The translations under genes and the position numbers were made by a program. Shown piece after piece: positions 25,716 through 34,372 of a stretch of 64,000 nt of DNA; the stretch's first letter is position 1; every line of letters starts with the position of its first letter. The notes under the pieces are model-generated. The model saw only the letters and a list, made by a program, of their open reading frames with translations. It was not told the DNA's origin and made no database searches. The DNA is from Phyllobacterium sp. 628 (lineage in GTDB: Bacteria; Pseudomonadota; Alphaproteobacteria; Rhizobiales; Rhizobiaceae), in the NCBI RefSeq assembly GCF_014189505.1, contig NZ_CP050301.1, forward strand, positions 3,355,501-3,419,500, written 5' to 3'.

Positions 25716-25867
25716 GGTGCGTGGTTCGACAAGCTCACCATGAGGGAGACGGTTTGGTTGCAAAGCTCACCGGAAATGTCGCGCATTAAGTTCATTCGCA
25801 AACGTCTCAGGATTTAGCGCCCTGCAATCCTCACTCTCCCTCATGGTGAGCCTGTCGAACCACGCAC
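25716..25867. repeat. Palindromic intergenic element, copy 3
   Basis: Left arm GGTGCGTGGTTCGACAAGCT then CACCATGAGGGAGA; right arm TCTCCCTCATGGTGAGCCTG then TCGAACCACGCAC; 152 bases in total. It lies between the convergent lrp and glyoxalase genes and fills most of the 252-base gap; the remainder shows no gene. Confidence 0.85.
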
Positions 25868-25948
25868 AATGGACGTGCAGCCATTTATTAACTCGCTAGA
25901 AAACGCGAGCAGCACCGAATTTCTCCAGCGCTGCCCGCAACTCAAACT

Positions 25949-26488
25949 CTATTTATCTTCGCAAAAGCTGATCCGATTACTGAATGGATCAGTCACGTGA
26001 ACTTCCCGGCCCCATGGTGCATCTTCCAGACCCGGCTTCAAAAAGCGGTACTCCTTCGCATGAAGCTCCTTGTGAAACGCCTCAATCCCGTTCATCCGCA
26101 CAAAAACCCGCGCGCCGGGGCTGGCATCGCCGGAATGCTCACTCAGATGCAATGTCAGACCGGAGCGTGAGACCTGACAATAGAGCGGCGTATTCGGCTC
26201 GAACCGGTGTTCCCAATCGAGTGTGAAGCCCAGATAGTCGAGATAAAATTCCCGCGCCTTGTCCACGTCAAATATCCGCAGGATCGGATTGGCCGGGCCA
26301 AAGGAAATAGCAGCCTGCTCGGCCGGACCCTCTGCGGCAATCCTGGCAGCAAGCACGTTCCAGTTGTCGAGGCCAAACCCGGCCGCAACCAATTCCAGTC
26401 CGTCACTGTGGGAAATATCGATGTTCCTGGCAGCCAGCGCCTGCCGCAGCGATTTGGCCATAGCCTTGGCGTCATGAAATGTACGCAT
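25949..26488 (-). CDS. Glyoxalase superfamily protein with N-terminal helical domain
   Basis: About 179 residues. Residues 1-55 are the small helical module MRTFHDAKAMAKSLRQALAA and ISHSDGLELVAAGFGLDNWN, found before VOC domains in a bacterial group. Residues 65-178 form a VOC/bleomycin-resistance-like fold: ILRIFDVDKAREFYLDYLGF, LTLHLSEHSGD, and the C-terminal EVHVTDPFSNRISFCED with its metal-ligand glutamate or cysteine position. Role could be detoxification or antibiotic binding; unknown. The ATG at 26488 with AAGGA 6 bases before is preferred over a TTG two codons upstream. Confidence 0.85.
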   Translation of the reverse strand: MRTFHDAKAMAKSLRQALAARNIDISHSDGLELVAAGFGLDNWNVLAARIAAEGPAEQAAISFGPANPILRIFDVDKAREFYLDYLGFTLDWEHRFEPNTPLYCQVSRSGLTLHLSEHSGDASPGARVFVRMNGIEAFHKELHAKEYRFLKPGLEDAPWGREVHVTDPFSNRISFCEDK

Positions 26489-26741
26489 GTTCAATCCTTC
26501 GCGTTTGGCGAACGAGGAAAGTCAGTGCCCGCATTGCCGACCCGTTCACCATTCAAAGGATGAAACGAAGCTTTGTTGGATACATTCACCGTGCCCCTGA
26601 GGGCCGCGAGCGGCTGGCCGTACCAGCCATATCCATGGATATAATCAGTTTGTTTTGCCGTCAACTGGACAGCACAAGCAATAAAAAGCCTACCGGACAT
26701 AAAGCCCGGAAGGCATATTCGAACCGTTATTTCAGCCTGCC

Positions 26742-29072
26742 CTACTTCGGCAATGTGTAAGCGATCACATAATCACCCGGCTTGGTGTTGATCGAACCAT
26801 GACCGCCCGCGACGATAACCACATATTGCCGTCCATCCGGCAGCGCATAGGACATCGGCGTCGACTGGCCACCAGCGGGCAAACGTGCTTCCCACAATTG
26901 CGTGCCTGTGGTCACATCATAGGCGCGGATATAATCGTCAACGGCCGCACCGAGAAACGCAACACCGCCAGCGGTGATGACCGGCCCGCCAAGTCCGGGC
27001 ACACCCACCTTGAATGGCAGCGGCAGCGGCGAAGAATCGCGAACCGTACCGTTCCGGTGCTTCCAGGCGATTTTGCCTGTGCGAAGATCGGCACCGGCCA
27101 CATAGCCCCATGGCGGCGATTGGCATGGCAGCCCGAGCGGCGAAACAAACGGCCCCATGACAACGGCATAGGGCGCACCCTCATTGCGGTTGAGACCCTG
27201 CTCACTGCCTTTGGTTCCCTTGCCGGGTGCAGGCACATCCGCACGGGGAACGAGCCTTGAGGTGAATGCCAGATAGGTCGGCATGCCAAACATGATCTGC
27301 CGCTCCGGATCGACCGCAACGCCGCCCCAGTTGAACACACCGAAATTGCCGGGATAGATCAACGAGCCCTGCAGAGATGGCGGTGTATACCGCCCCTCAT
27401 AACGCAGTTTCTGGAACTCAATGCGGCACGCCAGCTGATCAAACAGCGAAACGCCCCACATATCCTTGCCCTTCAGCGGTTCCGGCATGAATGTCAGGCC
27501 CGAAACCGGCTGGGTTGGCGACGTGTGATCACCTTCAATGGCCCCGCCCGGCGCAGGCACTTCTTTGACAGGGATGATCGGTTCACCCGAGCGGCGATCC
27601 AGCACATAGATATCACCCTGTTTCGTTGGCCCCACCAGTGCCGGAACAACGCCGCCAGCAGTGTTCACATCGACAAGGCTCGGCTGCGATGGCACGTCCA
27701 TGTCCCAGAGATCGTGGTGCACGGTCTGCCTGACCCAGCGCATCTGCCCGGTATTCAGGTCCAGCGCCACGATGGACGAGGAGAATTTCTCCACATTGGC
27801 CGAACGTCCCGCTCCGAGCTGATCCGGTGTCTGGTTGCCCAAGGGCACATAGAGCAGCCCGAGTTTTTCATCGGCACTGGAAATCGACCAGCTATTAGGC
27901 GAATTCGCCGTGTATTTCTGCCCTTCTGGCAGCGGTGTCGTCACATCCGGATTGCCGGAATCCCAGTTCCACACCAGTGCACCGGTGTTGATATCGAACG
28001 CGCGGATAACGCCTGATTGTTCGTGGATCGAGTAATTGTCGTTCACGGCACCACCGACAATGATCTTGCCCGCAGCAATAACCGGTGGCGATGTCGAGTA
28101 ATAATAGCCTGCCGGATCATAGGGCATGCCTGCTTCCAGATGTACGGTACCCTTGTCGCCAAAGGCTGAGCAAACCTGACCATTGGCAGCATCAAGGGCA
28201 ATCAGCCGTGCGTCCGCCGTCGGCATATAGACCCGCTCGGCGCAGGGCTGGCCGGCAGTGATAGCTGCATCGGCATAATAGGACACACCACGGCAGGTTT
28301 GATGCTGACGGTCATCGTTATCCTTGACCTGCGGATCAAACCGCCATTTTTCCTTGCCGCTCGCTGCATCCAGCGCAATGACGAAATTGTGGGGGGTGCA
28401 GAGGAAAAGTGTGTCGCGTACTTTCAGCGGCGTCACCTGATAGGTCGTCTCCGGCACATCCGTCGATCGGCGCACATCACCTGTCTGGAAAGTCCACGCG
28501 ACCTGCAATTTGCTGACATTGTCAGGCGTGATCTGTTTCAGCGGCGAATAGCGCTGTCCGTAAAGGCTGCGGCCATAGAAATGCCAGTCGTCATTCGGCA
28601 CACCGCCGAGATCCGGCGCTGATGCAATCACTTCCTTGCTCAACTGACCGGAAATATCCTGCGGGTCCTGCGCCATGGAATAACCGGCGACACCCAGTGC
28701 CACCAGAACTGCCACCCACAAGGCGCCCGTCCCTGCGGCAGACGATTCACCACCCGCGCGGGCAAGCCTGCCACGCACCCAGGGAGTGAGCATCCACAGG
28801 GCCAGAAGAATGATGACGCCGCCACGCGGCGCAAGCTGCCACCAGTCAAAACCGGTTTCCCAAATGGCCCAGCCAAGCGTGCCAACAATCAGTATGGCGT
28901 AGACCAGCAAGGCTGAGGGCCGCCTACGGAACAAAAGAATCGATGTCAGAAGAAACGCCAGTGCGGCGATAATATAGTACCAGCTGCCGCCGAGAACGGC
29001 GAGCCAGACGCCACCCGCACCAAGAGCAGCCGCAATAATAAGAAAAAGGAGAGCCGTCAGAGTGATTGCCAT
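26742..29072 (-). CDS. gcd: Membrane-bound PQQ-dependent dehydrogenase (glucose/quinate/shikimate family)
   Basis: About 776 residues. The N-terminal part (to about 135) has five membrane helices (AITLTALLFLIIAAALGAGG and following), the ubiquinone-reducing anchor. The rest is a PQQ beta-propeller: DWHFYGRSLYGQRYSPLKQI, TFLCTPHNFVIALDAASGKE-like segments, WSISSADEKLGLLYVPLGNQ, HHDLWDMDVPSQPSLVD, and MPYDPAGYYYSTSPP. It oxidises an aldose or polyol at the periplasmic face and feeds quinone. Glucose dehydrogenase is the likeliest role, quinate/shikimate is possible. The ATG at 29072 has AAAGGA upstream, so the TTG at 29096 is set aside. No pqq synthesis genes are nearby. Confidence 0.88.
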   Translation of the reverse strand: MAITLTALLFLIIAAALGAGGVWLAVLGGSWYYIIAALAFLLTSILLFRRRPSALLVYAILIVGTLGWAIWETGFDWWQLAPRGGVIILLALWMLTPWVRGRLARAGGESSAAGTGALWVAVLVALGVAGYSMAQDPQDISGQLSKEVIASAPDLGGVPNDDWHFYGRSLYGQRYSPLKQITPDNVSKLQVAWTFQTGDVRRSTDVPETTYQVTPLKVRDTLFLCTPHNFVIALDAASGKEKWRFDPQVKDNDDRQHQTCRGVSYYADAAITAGQPCAERVYMPTADARLIALDAANGQVCSAFGDKGTVHLEAGMPYDPAGYYYSTSPPVIAAGKIIVGGAVNDNYSIHEQSGVIRAFDINTGALVWNWDSGNPDVTTPLPEGQKYTANSPNSWSISSADEKLGLLYVPLGNQTPDQLGAGRSANVEKFSSSIVALDLNTGQMRWVRQTVHHDLWDMDVPSQPSLVDVNTAGGVVPALVGPTKQGDIYVLDRRSGEPIIPVKEVPAPGGAIEGDHTSPTQPVSGLTFMPEPLKGKDMWGVSLFDQLACRIEFQKLRYEGRYTPPSLQGSLIYPGNFGVFNWGGVAVDPERQIMFGMPTYLAFTSRLVPRADVPAPGKGTKGSEQGLNRNEGAPYAVVMGPFVSPLGLPCQSPPWGYVAGADLRTGKIAWKHRNGTVRDSSPLPLPFKVGVPGLGGPVITAGGVAFLGAAVDDYIRAYDVTTGTQLWEARLPAGGQSTPMSYALPDGRQYVVIVAGGHGSINTKPGDYVIAYTLPK

Positions 29073-29316
29073 GGTAGGGGTCCTTTCCAAGCTCAATCAA
29101 GATCGAATGGTCCTGACATGAGGCTGCGAACGGGCCTTCGGCTGCCAGATTCCTCTCTGCCTGAATGCGTATGCCTTAATTTAACGCGGTGCAATATCGA
29201 CGATTGAATTTTTCAATCGTAAGTTTCAGGGGAAACCGGCTGTTAAATACAGTTCGTTCTTGCTTTGTATCCTATTGGTCTGGTTTTTCAGTACCGAATC
29301 ACTACATTGGAGACAA

Positions 29317-31758
29317 ATGTCTGGATTGCCCGACGATATTCCGTTTTTCGACGAACCTGATGCGCCACGCCAGCCTCAGGGCATAGCCGCACGCGCCATG
29401 CAGGCGCGCGGCGCACCGCCATATCTCAATGGTCTCAATCCCGAACAGCGACTTGCAGTTGAAACCACGGAAGGCCCTGTGCTTGTTCTGGCCGGGGCCG
29501 GCACCGGCAAGACCCGTGTGCTGACTTCGCGTATTGCCCATATTCTGTCGCTCGGCAAAGCCTATCCCAGCCAGATCCTTGCGGTGACCTTCACCAACAA
29601 GGCAGCCCGCGAGATGAAGGAGCGCATCGGCGTTCTCGTCGGCGGCGCTGTCGAAGGTATGCCATGGCTCGGTACATTCCACTCGATCGGCGTCAAGCTG
29701 CTGCGCCGCCATGCGGAGCTCGTGGGTCTGCGTTCGGATTTCACCATCCTCGACACGGATGATGTCATTCGCCTGATCAAACAGATCATTCAAGCCGAAG
29801 GGCTGGACGACAAGCGCTGGCCTGCCAAGCAGTTCGCGCTGATGATCGACGGTTGGAAGAACAAGGGCCTGGGTCCCGAGGAAATTGCTGAGGGTGATGC
29901 CCGCGCTTTTGCCAATGGCAAAGGCCGCGAACTCTACACTGCCTATCAGAATCGCCTGAAAACCCTCAATGCTTGCGATTTCGGCGACCTTCTCTGCCAT
30001 CCGATCCGCATGTTCCGGGCTTATCCGGATGTGCTGAAGGAATATCACGCAAAATTCCGTTACATTCTCGTCGACGAGTATCAGGACACCAACACCGCCC
30101 AATATATGTGGCTGCGGCTGATTTCGCAGGGTTCAAAGAATGTTTGCTGCGTGGGCGATGACGATCAGTCGATCTACGGCTGGCGTGGTGCGGAAGTCGA
30201 TAATATCCTGCGTTTCGAAAAAGATTTCCCCGGCGCCGTGGTGATCCGGCTGGAGCGCAACTATCGCTCGACCGCACATATTCTCGGAGCCGCATCGTTC
30301 CTCATTTCCCACAATGAGGGACGTTTGGGCAAAACGCTGTTCACCGATGCGCCAAATTTGGAAGACGCCAAGGTCAATGTCCACGCGGCATGGGATTCCG
30401 AAGAGGAAGCCCGCGCAGTCGGCGAAGAAATCGAACAGGCGCAGCGCAAGGGCCACAACCTCAATGATATGTCGATCCTCGTGCGTGCCTCGTTTCAGAT
30501 GCGCGAATTCGAAGACCGTTTCGTCACCCTCGGGTTGAATTACCGCGTTGTTGGCGGCCCACGGTTTTATGAGCGCCTCGAAATCCGCGACGCCCTCGCC
30601 TATTTCCGCGTTGTTGCGCAGGGATCCGATGATCTTGCGCTGGAGCGCATCGTCAATACACCCAAGCGCGGTCTTGGTGAGGCTGCCATCCGGCAGGTGC
30701 ATGACTATGCCCGTGCCCGCGATATTCCCATGCTCGATGCCGCTACCGATCTGGTGCAGACGGAAGAGCTGAAGCCGAAACCCCGCTCGGCCCTGCGCGA
30801 GGTGGTTGAAAATTTCCACCGCTGGCAATCGTTGATTGATTCCACGCCACATACACAGCTGGCCGAAATGATCCTCGATGAATCAGGTTATACCGCGATG
30901 TGGCAGGCCGACCGTTCGGCGGAAGCACCGGGACGGCTGGAAAACCTGAAAGAACTTATTCGCTCCATGGAGGAATACGAGTCCTTGCGTTCGTTCCTCG
31001 AGCATGTGGCTCTGGTCATGGATGCCGAGCAGAACGAAAATCTGGATGCCGTTAACATCATGACGCTGCATTCGGCCAAGGGTCTTGAATTCGAGACCGT
31101 TTTCCTTCCCGGCTGGGAAGAAGGCCTGTTTCCACACCAGCGGGCGCTGGATGAAGGCGGACGTTCCGGCCTCGAAGAAGAGCGCCGTCTTGCCTATGTC
31201 GGACTGACCCGCGCCAAGAAGAACCTGCATATCTGGTTCGTCTCCAACCGGCGCATTCATGGCCTGTGGCAGTCGACGATTCCATCGCGTTTCCTTGAAG
31301 AACTGCCGGAAGCACACGTGGAAGTTATTGCTACGGGTAATTCCTATGGTGGCTACGGGTCCGGCGGCGGCTACGGGCAGTCACGCTTTGACCGCGCTGA
31401 TCCGTTCGAAAACACCTATTCGACACCCGGCTGGCAGCGCGCGCAGCAGAACCGTTCCGATGCCACACGCAACAATTGGGGCTCCCGCTCCGGCTCCAAG
31501 GTCGAGCGTATCGGTTATGGCGAAACTGATTCCGGCCATGGTGCTGGACGCGGCTCGGTCAAGGGCCGCATGATCGATGGCGAGCTGGTGGCCAAATCCG
31601 TCAGTGAAACCCCATCGAATTTTGATGTCGGTGACCGGGTTTTTCACATCAAATTCGGCAACGGCAATGTCTCGTCAATTGAAGGCAACAAGCTGACGAT
31701 TGATTTCGACAAGGCCGGTCAAAAACGCGTGCTGGATAGTTTTGTAAAGCAGATTTGA
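29317..31758 (+). CDS. uvrD: UvrD/PcrA-type ATP-dependent DNA helicase
   Basis: 813-residue superfamily 1A helicase for repair and replication restart. Walker A AGAGTGKTRVLTSRI at about 60-74, motif Ia TFTNKAAREMKERI, motif II VDEYQDTNTAQY, motif III GDDDQSIYGWRGA, motif IV RLERNYRS, motif V VNIMTLHSAKGLEFETVFLP, motif VI EEERRLAYVGLTRAKKNLHI. After the motor core a Gly/Tyr-rich stretch (GNSYGGYGSGGGYGQ) precedes a conserved C-terminal Tudor-like module (GDRVFHIKFGNGNVSSIEGN), which in PcrA contacts RNA polymerase. The start at ATG 29317 follows GGAGA; an upstream extension reads hydrophobic and unrelated. Confidence 0.95.
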   Translation: MSGLPDDIPFFDEPDAPRQPQGIAARAMQARGAPPYLNGLNPEQRLAVETTEGPVLVLAGAGTGKTRVLTSRIAHILSLGKAYPSQILAVTFTNKAAREMKERIGVLVGGAVEGMPWLGTFHSIGVKLLRRHAELVGLRSDFTILDTDDVIRLIKQIIQAEGLDDKRWPAKQFALMIDGWKNKGLGPEEIAEGDARAFANGKGRELYTAYQNRLKTLNACDFGDLLCHPIRMFRAYPDVLKEYHAKFRYILVDEYQDTNTAQYMWLRLISQGSKNVCCVGDDDQSIYGWRGAEVDNILRFEKDFPGAVVIRLERNYRSTAHILGAASFLISHNEGRLGKTLFTDAPNLEDAKVNVHAAWDSEEEARAVGEEIEQAQRKGHNLNDMSILVRASFQMREFEDRFVTLGLNYRVVGGPRFYERLEIRDALAYFRVVAQGSDDLALERIVNTPKRGLGEAAIRQVHDYARARDIPMLDAATDLVQTEELKPKPRSALREVVENFHRWQSLIDSTPHTQLAEMILDESGYTAMWQADRSAEAPGRLENLKELIRSMEEYESLRSFLEHVALVMDAEQNENLDAVNIMTLHSAKGLEFETVFLPGWEEGLFPHQRALDEGGRSGLEEERRLAYVGLTRAKKNLHIWFVSNRRIHGLWQSTIPSRFLEELPEAHVEVIATGNSYGGYGSGGGYGQSRFDRADPFENTYSTPGWQRAQQNRSDATRNNWGSRSGSKVERIGYGETDSGHGAGRGSVKGRMIDGELVAKSVSETPSNFDVGDRVFHIKFGNGNVSSIEGNKLTIDFDKAGQKRVLDSFVKQI

Positions 31759-31795
31759 GCCGGCAGAAGGCACCTTCAACTACCCTCCCAGCTGT

Positions 31796-31830
31796 GGAGA
31801 GGGTCGGACCGTAAGGTCCGGGGGCTTAAG
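31796..31830. repeat. Short hairpin after uvrD
   Basis: GAGAGGG followed by CGGACC-GTAA-GGTCCG, a perfect 6-bp stem with tetraloop in a G-rich context. It lies 40 bases past the uvrD stop and may act as terminator or belong to the adjacent repeat array. Confidence 0.4.
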
Positions 31831-31880
31831 AATCTGGAGGAAAAAGCCGTTCTGGTTCTGAATGCGGTGCTGATTATTAC

Positions 31881-32046
31881 TTCACCCCCCCTCTGCCCTG
31901 TCGGGCATCTCCCCCACAAGGGGGGAGATCAGCCTTCGTGATCGTTTCAGCTAATCTTCAAAGGTGAAAGTTAAATGACATTACAGATGACGATGTGATC
32001 TCCCCCCTTGTGGGGGGAGATGCCCGACAGGGCAGAGGGGGGTGAA
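31881..32046. repeat. Large inverted repeat of the GGGGGAGATGCCC family
   Basis: Left arm about 50 bases (TTCACCCCCCCTCTGCCCTG then TCGGGCATCTCCCCC) and right arm about 47 bases reading the same on the other strand (GGGGGAGATGCCCGACAGGG then CAGAGGGG), differing only by one-base changes in C-runs; about 70 unpaired bases between. It sits between the convergent uvrD and creA genes and, with the hairpin at 31796, accounts for most of this 349-base gap. Confidence 0.85.
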
Positions 32047-32079
32047 AACATTCAACTATCGTTTCAAATACAATTACTG

Positions 32080-32107
32080 CAGCCCACCTCTCTCCCTCAT
32101 GGCGAGC
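32080..32107. repeat. Half copy of the palindromic element abutting creA
   Basis: CTGCAGCCCACCTCTCTCCC then TCATGGCGAGC matches the right half of the elements at 16203 and 50279, but stops where the creA stop codon begins (32108). It appears truncated or diverged. Confidence 0.5.
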
Positions 32108-32590
32108 TTACTCAGGCTTGCCTTTGGTCCAGTTCACATTCCCGGCGAACAATGGAATTGTCGATATCGATGTCTTGGCCGAACCATCCTGCACCTGGCT
32201 GGCATGGGCGAGGTAAATCAGCGTGTTGTTCTTCTTGTCGTAAATTCGGGTAATATTCAGCTTCTTCCAGATCAAGCTCGTGCGCTCGGAGAACACCCGC
32301 TCGCCGCCTTCGCCAAGCTCAATATCGCCAATGACAATCGGTCCGGTCTGCTGACAGGAAATCGATGCGTTGGACGGATCCTCGAACCACTTGCCCTTCT
32401 GCAACCGATCGATCACACCGCGCGAAAATGAGGCGAGATGACAGGTAACGCCCTGTATTTTCGGGTCAACCACAGCATCGATGACAATGTCATTGCCCAG
32501 CCAGTCCACGCCGACTTTGCCGACTTCCTCAGCTTGTACCGGCAGGACGGCGGCGCCCAGAAGGGCCAGAGCAGCAAGAGCACGCTTCAT
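32108..32590 (-). CDS. creA: CreA family periplasmic protein
   Basis: 160 residues with signal peptide (RALAALALLGAAVLPVQAEE). The CreA family pattern follows: VGVDWLGNDIVIDAVVDPKI, GVTCHLASFSRGVIDRLQKG, DPSNASISCQQTGPI, FSERTSLIWKKLNITRIYDK. The two cysteines are conserved in the family. Function unknown (named from the cre locus of E. coli, where it is not needed for CreBC signalling). It converges on uvrD; the last codons touch a repeat half-copy. Confidence 0.9.
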   Translation of the reverse strand: MKRALAALALLGAAVLPVQAEEVGKVGVDWLGNDIVIDAVVDPKIQGVTCHLASFSRGVIDRLQKGKWFEDPSNASISCQQTGPIVIGDIELGEGGERVFSERTSLIWKKLNITRIYDKKNNTLIYLAHASQVQDGSAKTSISTIPLFAGNVNWTKGKPE

Positions 32591-32675
32591 CGATATTCTC
32601 CTGAAAGTTGATTAGAAGTGCGAGACACAGTTGGGTACCGTATCCTTGAATTGCAAGCAGAACGGCTTGCGGCTT

Positions 32676-33311
32676 CTATCGTTCCCACTTCACCAGAAAA
32701 TCTTCGATGCTCAGTGACTGGATATCAGAAATGGCATCAAAGATTGTCGTCGCGGGCCAGTCCCACCAGGCAAGCGCCATCAGCCGCTCGGCAATATCTG
32801 CGCTGAAACGCGGGCGGATGACCCGCGCCGGATTGCCCGCTACGATCATGTAGGGCGCAACGTTCTTGGTCACGACAGCATTGGCGCCAATAACTGCGCC
32901 GTTGCCAATGCTGATCCCCGGCATGATCACAGCGCCGTGGCCAATCCAAACATCGTGGCCAATGCTGACCCGCTTGGCCTGACGCCGCGCGCGGAAGTCG
33001 AAATCCACACCCTGGAACCGAAAGAACTCGTTCGGCCGGTAACTGACCTTGTGCGTCGTCACGCGCTCCATCGGATGTTCAAGCGCGTTGATGCGCACGT
33101 TGGAGGCAATGGAGCAGAACTTGCCGATATCGGCATAGATGCCTTCGCTGTTGCGCTCCAGATAGGAGAAATCACCCATCGTGACATCGCGCAGGATCAC
33201 CCGCTCACCCACTTCGGCAAACCGGCCGAGCTTAACGCCTTTGAGCTTTGCGGTCTGATGTATACGCGGCTCGGAGTTCTGGAAACGCAGTTCGTCGGGT
33301 TCAGCCATCAT
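32676..33311 (-). CDS. Hexapeptide-repeat acyltransferase (phosphonate-associated type)
   Basis: 211 residues, left-handed beta-helix. Hexapeptide repeats run through IHQTAKLKGVKLGRFAEVGE, VILRDVTMGDFSYLERNSEG, then IGHDVWIGHGAVIMPGISIG with the catalytic His region, and GNPARVIRPRFS at the end, as in the xenobiotic/chloramphenicol acetyltransferase (CatB/DapH-like) group. It is closest in pattern to the hexapeptide transferase often found with phosphonate (phn) genes, but no phn gene is here. Acceptor unknown. The start may be the first or second of two adjacent ATGs. Confidence 0.82.
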   Translation of the reverse strand: MMAEPDELRFQNSEPRIHQTAKLKGVKLGRFAEVGERVILRDVTMGDFSYLERNSEGIYADIGKFCSIASNVRINALEHPMERVTTHKVSYRPNEFFRFQGVDFDFRARRQAKRVSIGHDVWIGHGAVIMPGISIGNGAVIGANAVVTKNVAPYMIVAGNPARVIRPRFSADIAERLMALAWWDWPATTIFDAISDIQSLSIEDFLVKWER

Positions 33312-33341
33312 GTTTTCTCAAATAAGGTTGCGGCAATTCTT

Positions 33342-33370
33342 TTGCATAAATGCCGTCGAAATCCTATAAT
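33342..33370 (+). promoter_or_regulatory. Strong sigma70-type promoter before the small membrane gene and senC
   Basis: TTGCAT (33342-33347), 17-base spacer, TATAAT (33365-33370). The start point 7 bases on is 33377, the A of the next ATG. Confidence 0.65.
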
Positions 33371-33376
33371 CTCCTT

Positions 33377-33538
33377 ATGAAATCATCATATTCCCTCAGT
33401 GCACCGAGAATGATGCTCTATGCAACGCTGGCACTTGCAGCTTGCGCGGCAACAGGCCTCGCCTTTGCCGGATGGGTCAACCATGGTGACGCCATCTTCC
33501 TGTCGCTGATCCAGGCCGGTCTTTCGTGGTGCATGTAG
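33377..33538 (+). CDS. Small single-pass membrane protein upstream of senC
   Basis: 53 residues, MKSSYSLSAPRMMLYATLAL then AACAATGLAFAGWVNHGDAI and FLSLIQAGLSWCM: one membrane helix and a short tail. Not a family I can name, but a small ORF of this kind before SCO1/SenC recurs in rhizobia. No ribosome-binding site precedes the ATG, and a near-consensus promoter places transcription start exactly on it, so it should be a leaderless mRNA. An upstream in-frame ATG (33350) lies inside the promoter and is unlikely. It runs 34 bases ahead of senC, with a probable role in cytochrome oxidase assembly by context only. Confidence 0.7.
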   Translation: MKSSYSLSAPRMMLYATLALAACAATGLAFAGWVNHGDAIFLSLIQAGLSWCM

Positions 33539-33572
33539 CGGCACGCACACCGCCTCCAAAGGAAATCTTCGC

Positions 33573-34166
33573 ATGAACAGACGCCTGCTGCCGCTCATTG
33601 TCGTGGCCATTGCACTCCTTGCGGCCGCCGCTGGCTGGATCACATTCCAATCGGCCCGCCAGCAGCCGGGTAGCGCCAATGCCGGACCCTTCGGCACACC
33701 CTTTCAGCTCATCACCATGAATGGTGAGCCCATCACCGAAACTGCGTTCCGGCAAAAGCCTTCGGCCATTTTCTTCGGTTTCACCCATTGCCCGGAAGTC
33801 TGCCCGACCACTTTGTTTGAACTCAATGGCTGGCTCAAGCAGCTTGGCCCCGAAGGCCAGAATCTCGGCGCGTATTTTGTCACCGTTGATCCGGAGCGCG
33901 ATACGGCAGACGTGATGAAAACCTATGTCAGCAACGTCTCGGATCGTATCATTGGCATCACCGGCGATTCCGGCAAAGTGGCGGCCATGCTCAAGGGTTA
34001 CAGCGTCTTTGCGCGCAAGGTTCCGGTCGATGGCGGCGATTATACCATGGACCACACGGCCTCGATTTTTCTTCTGGACAGCAAGGGCCGTTTCTTCGGC
34101 ACCATTGCCTATGGCGAAAATCCTGATACGGCTGTGGAAAAATTGAAACGCCTAGCCAAGAGCTGA
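33573..34166 (+). CDS. senC: SCO1/SenC family copper chaperone
   Basis: 197 residues, membrane-anchored thioredoxin-fold protein that delivers copper to the CuA site of cytochrome c oxidase. N-terminal anchor LPLIVVAIALLAAAAGWITF (6-25). Copper ligands: Cys73 and Cys77 in HCPEVCPT and His161 in TMDHTASIF. TVDPERDT is the usual SCO signature. GGAAATC precedes ATG 33573. Expressed with the small membrane ORF upstream; no oxidase subunit gene is next to it. Confidence 0.95.
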   Translation: MNRRLLPLIVVAIALLAAAAGWITFQSARQQPGSANAGPFGTPFQLITMNGEPITETAFRQKPSAIFFGFTHCPEVCPTTLFELNGWLKQLGPEGQNLGAYFVTVDPERDTADVMKTYVSNVSDRIIGITGDSGKVAAMLKGYSVFARKVPVDGGDYTMDHTASIFLLDSKGRFFGTIAYGENPDTAVEKLKRLAKS

Positions 34167-34180
34167 TGCAATATCTAATG

Positions 34181-34332
34181 GTGCGTGGTTCGACAAGCTC
34201 ACCGTGAAGGGTATGGGCTGCTGCAACAGCCATCATGGGAGATGGATAGCCAAGGTGGCGATCGTAAGATTGCAGAATGAGGCGCCCCTCCATCTCCAAT
34301 CTCCCTCATGGTGAACTTGTCAAACCACGCAC
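34181..34332. repeat. Palindromic intergenic element, copy 4
   Basis: Left arm GTGCGTGGTTCGACAAGCTC then ACCGTGAAGG; right arm CTCCCTCATGGTGAACTTGT then CAAACCACGCAC; 152 bases. It lies in the 206-base gap between senC and prmA, which run in the same direction; an in-frame extension of prmA into it is not genuine coding. Confidence 0.8.
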
Positions 34333-34372
34333 TACGGCAAACCGCCACCGCCACTTCGAAAGATACGACCTG

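Noticed and set aside
34277..34372. Extension of prmA to an upstream ATG
   Set aside because: The extra 32 codons run through the palindromic element; the ATG at 34373 matches other PrmA.
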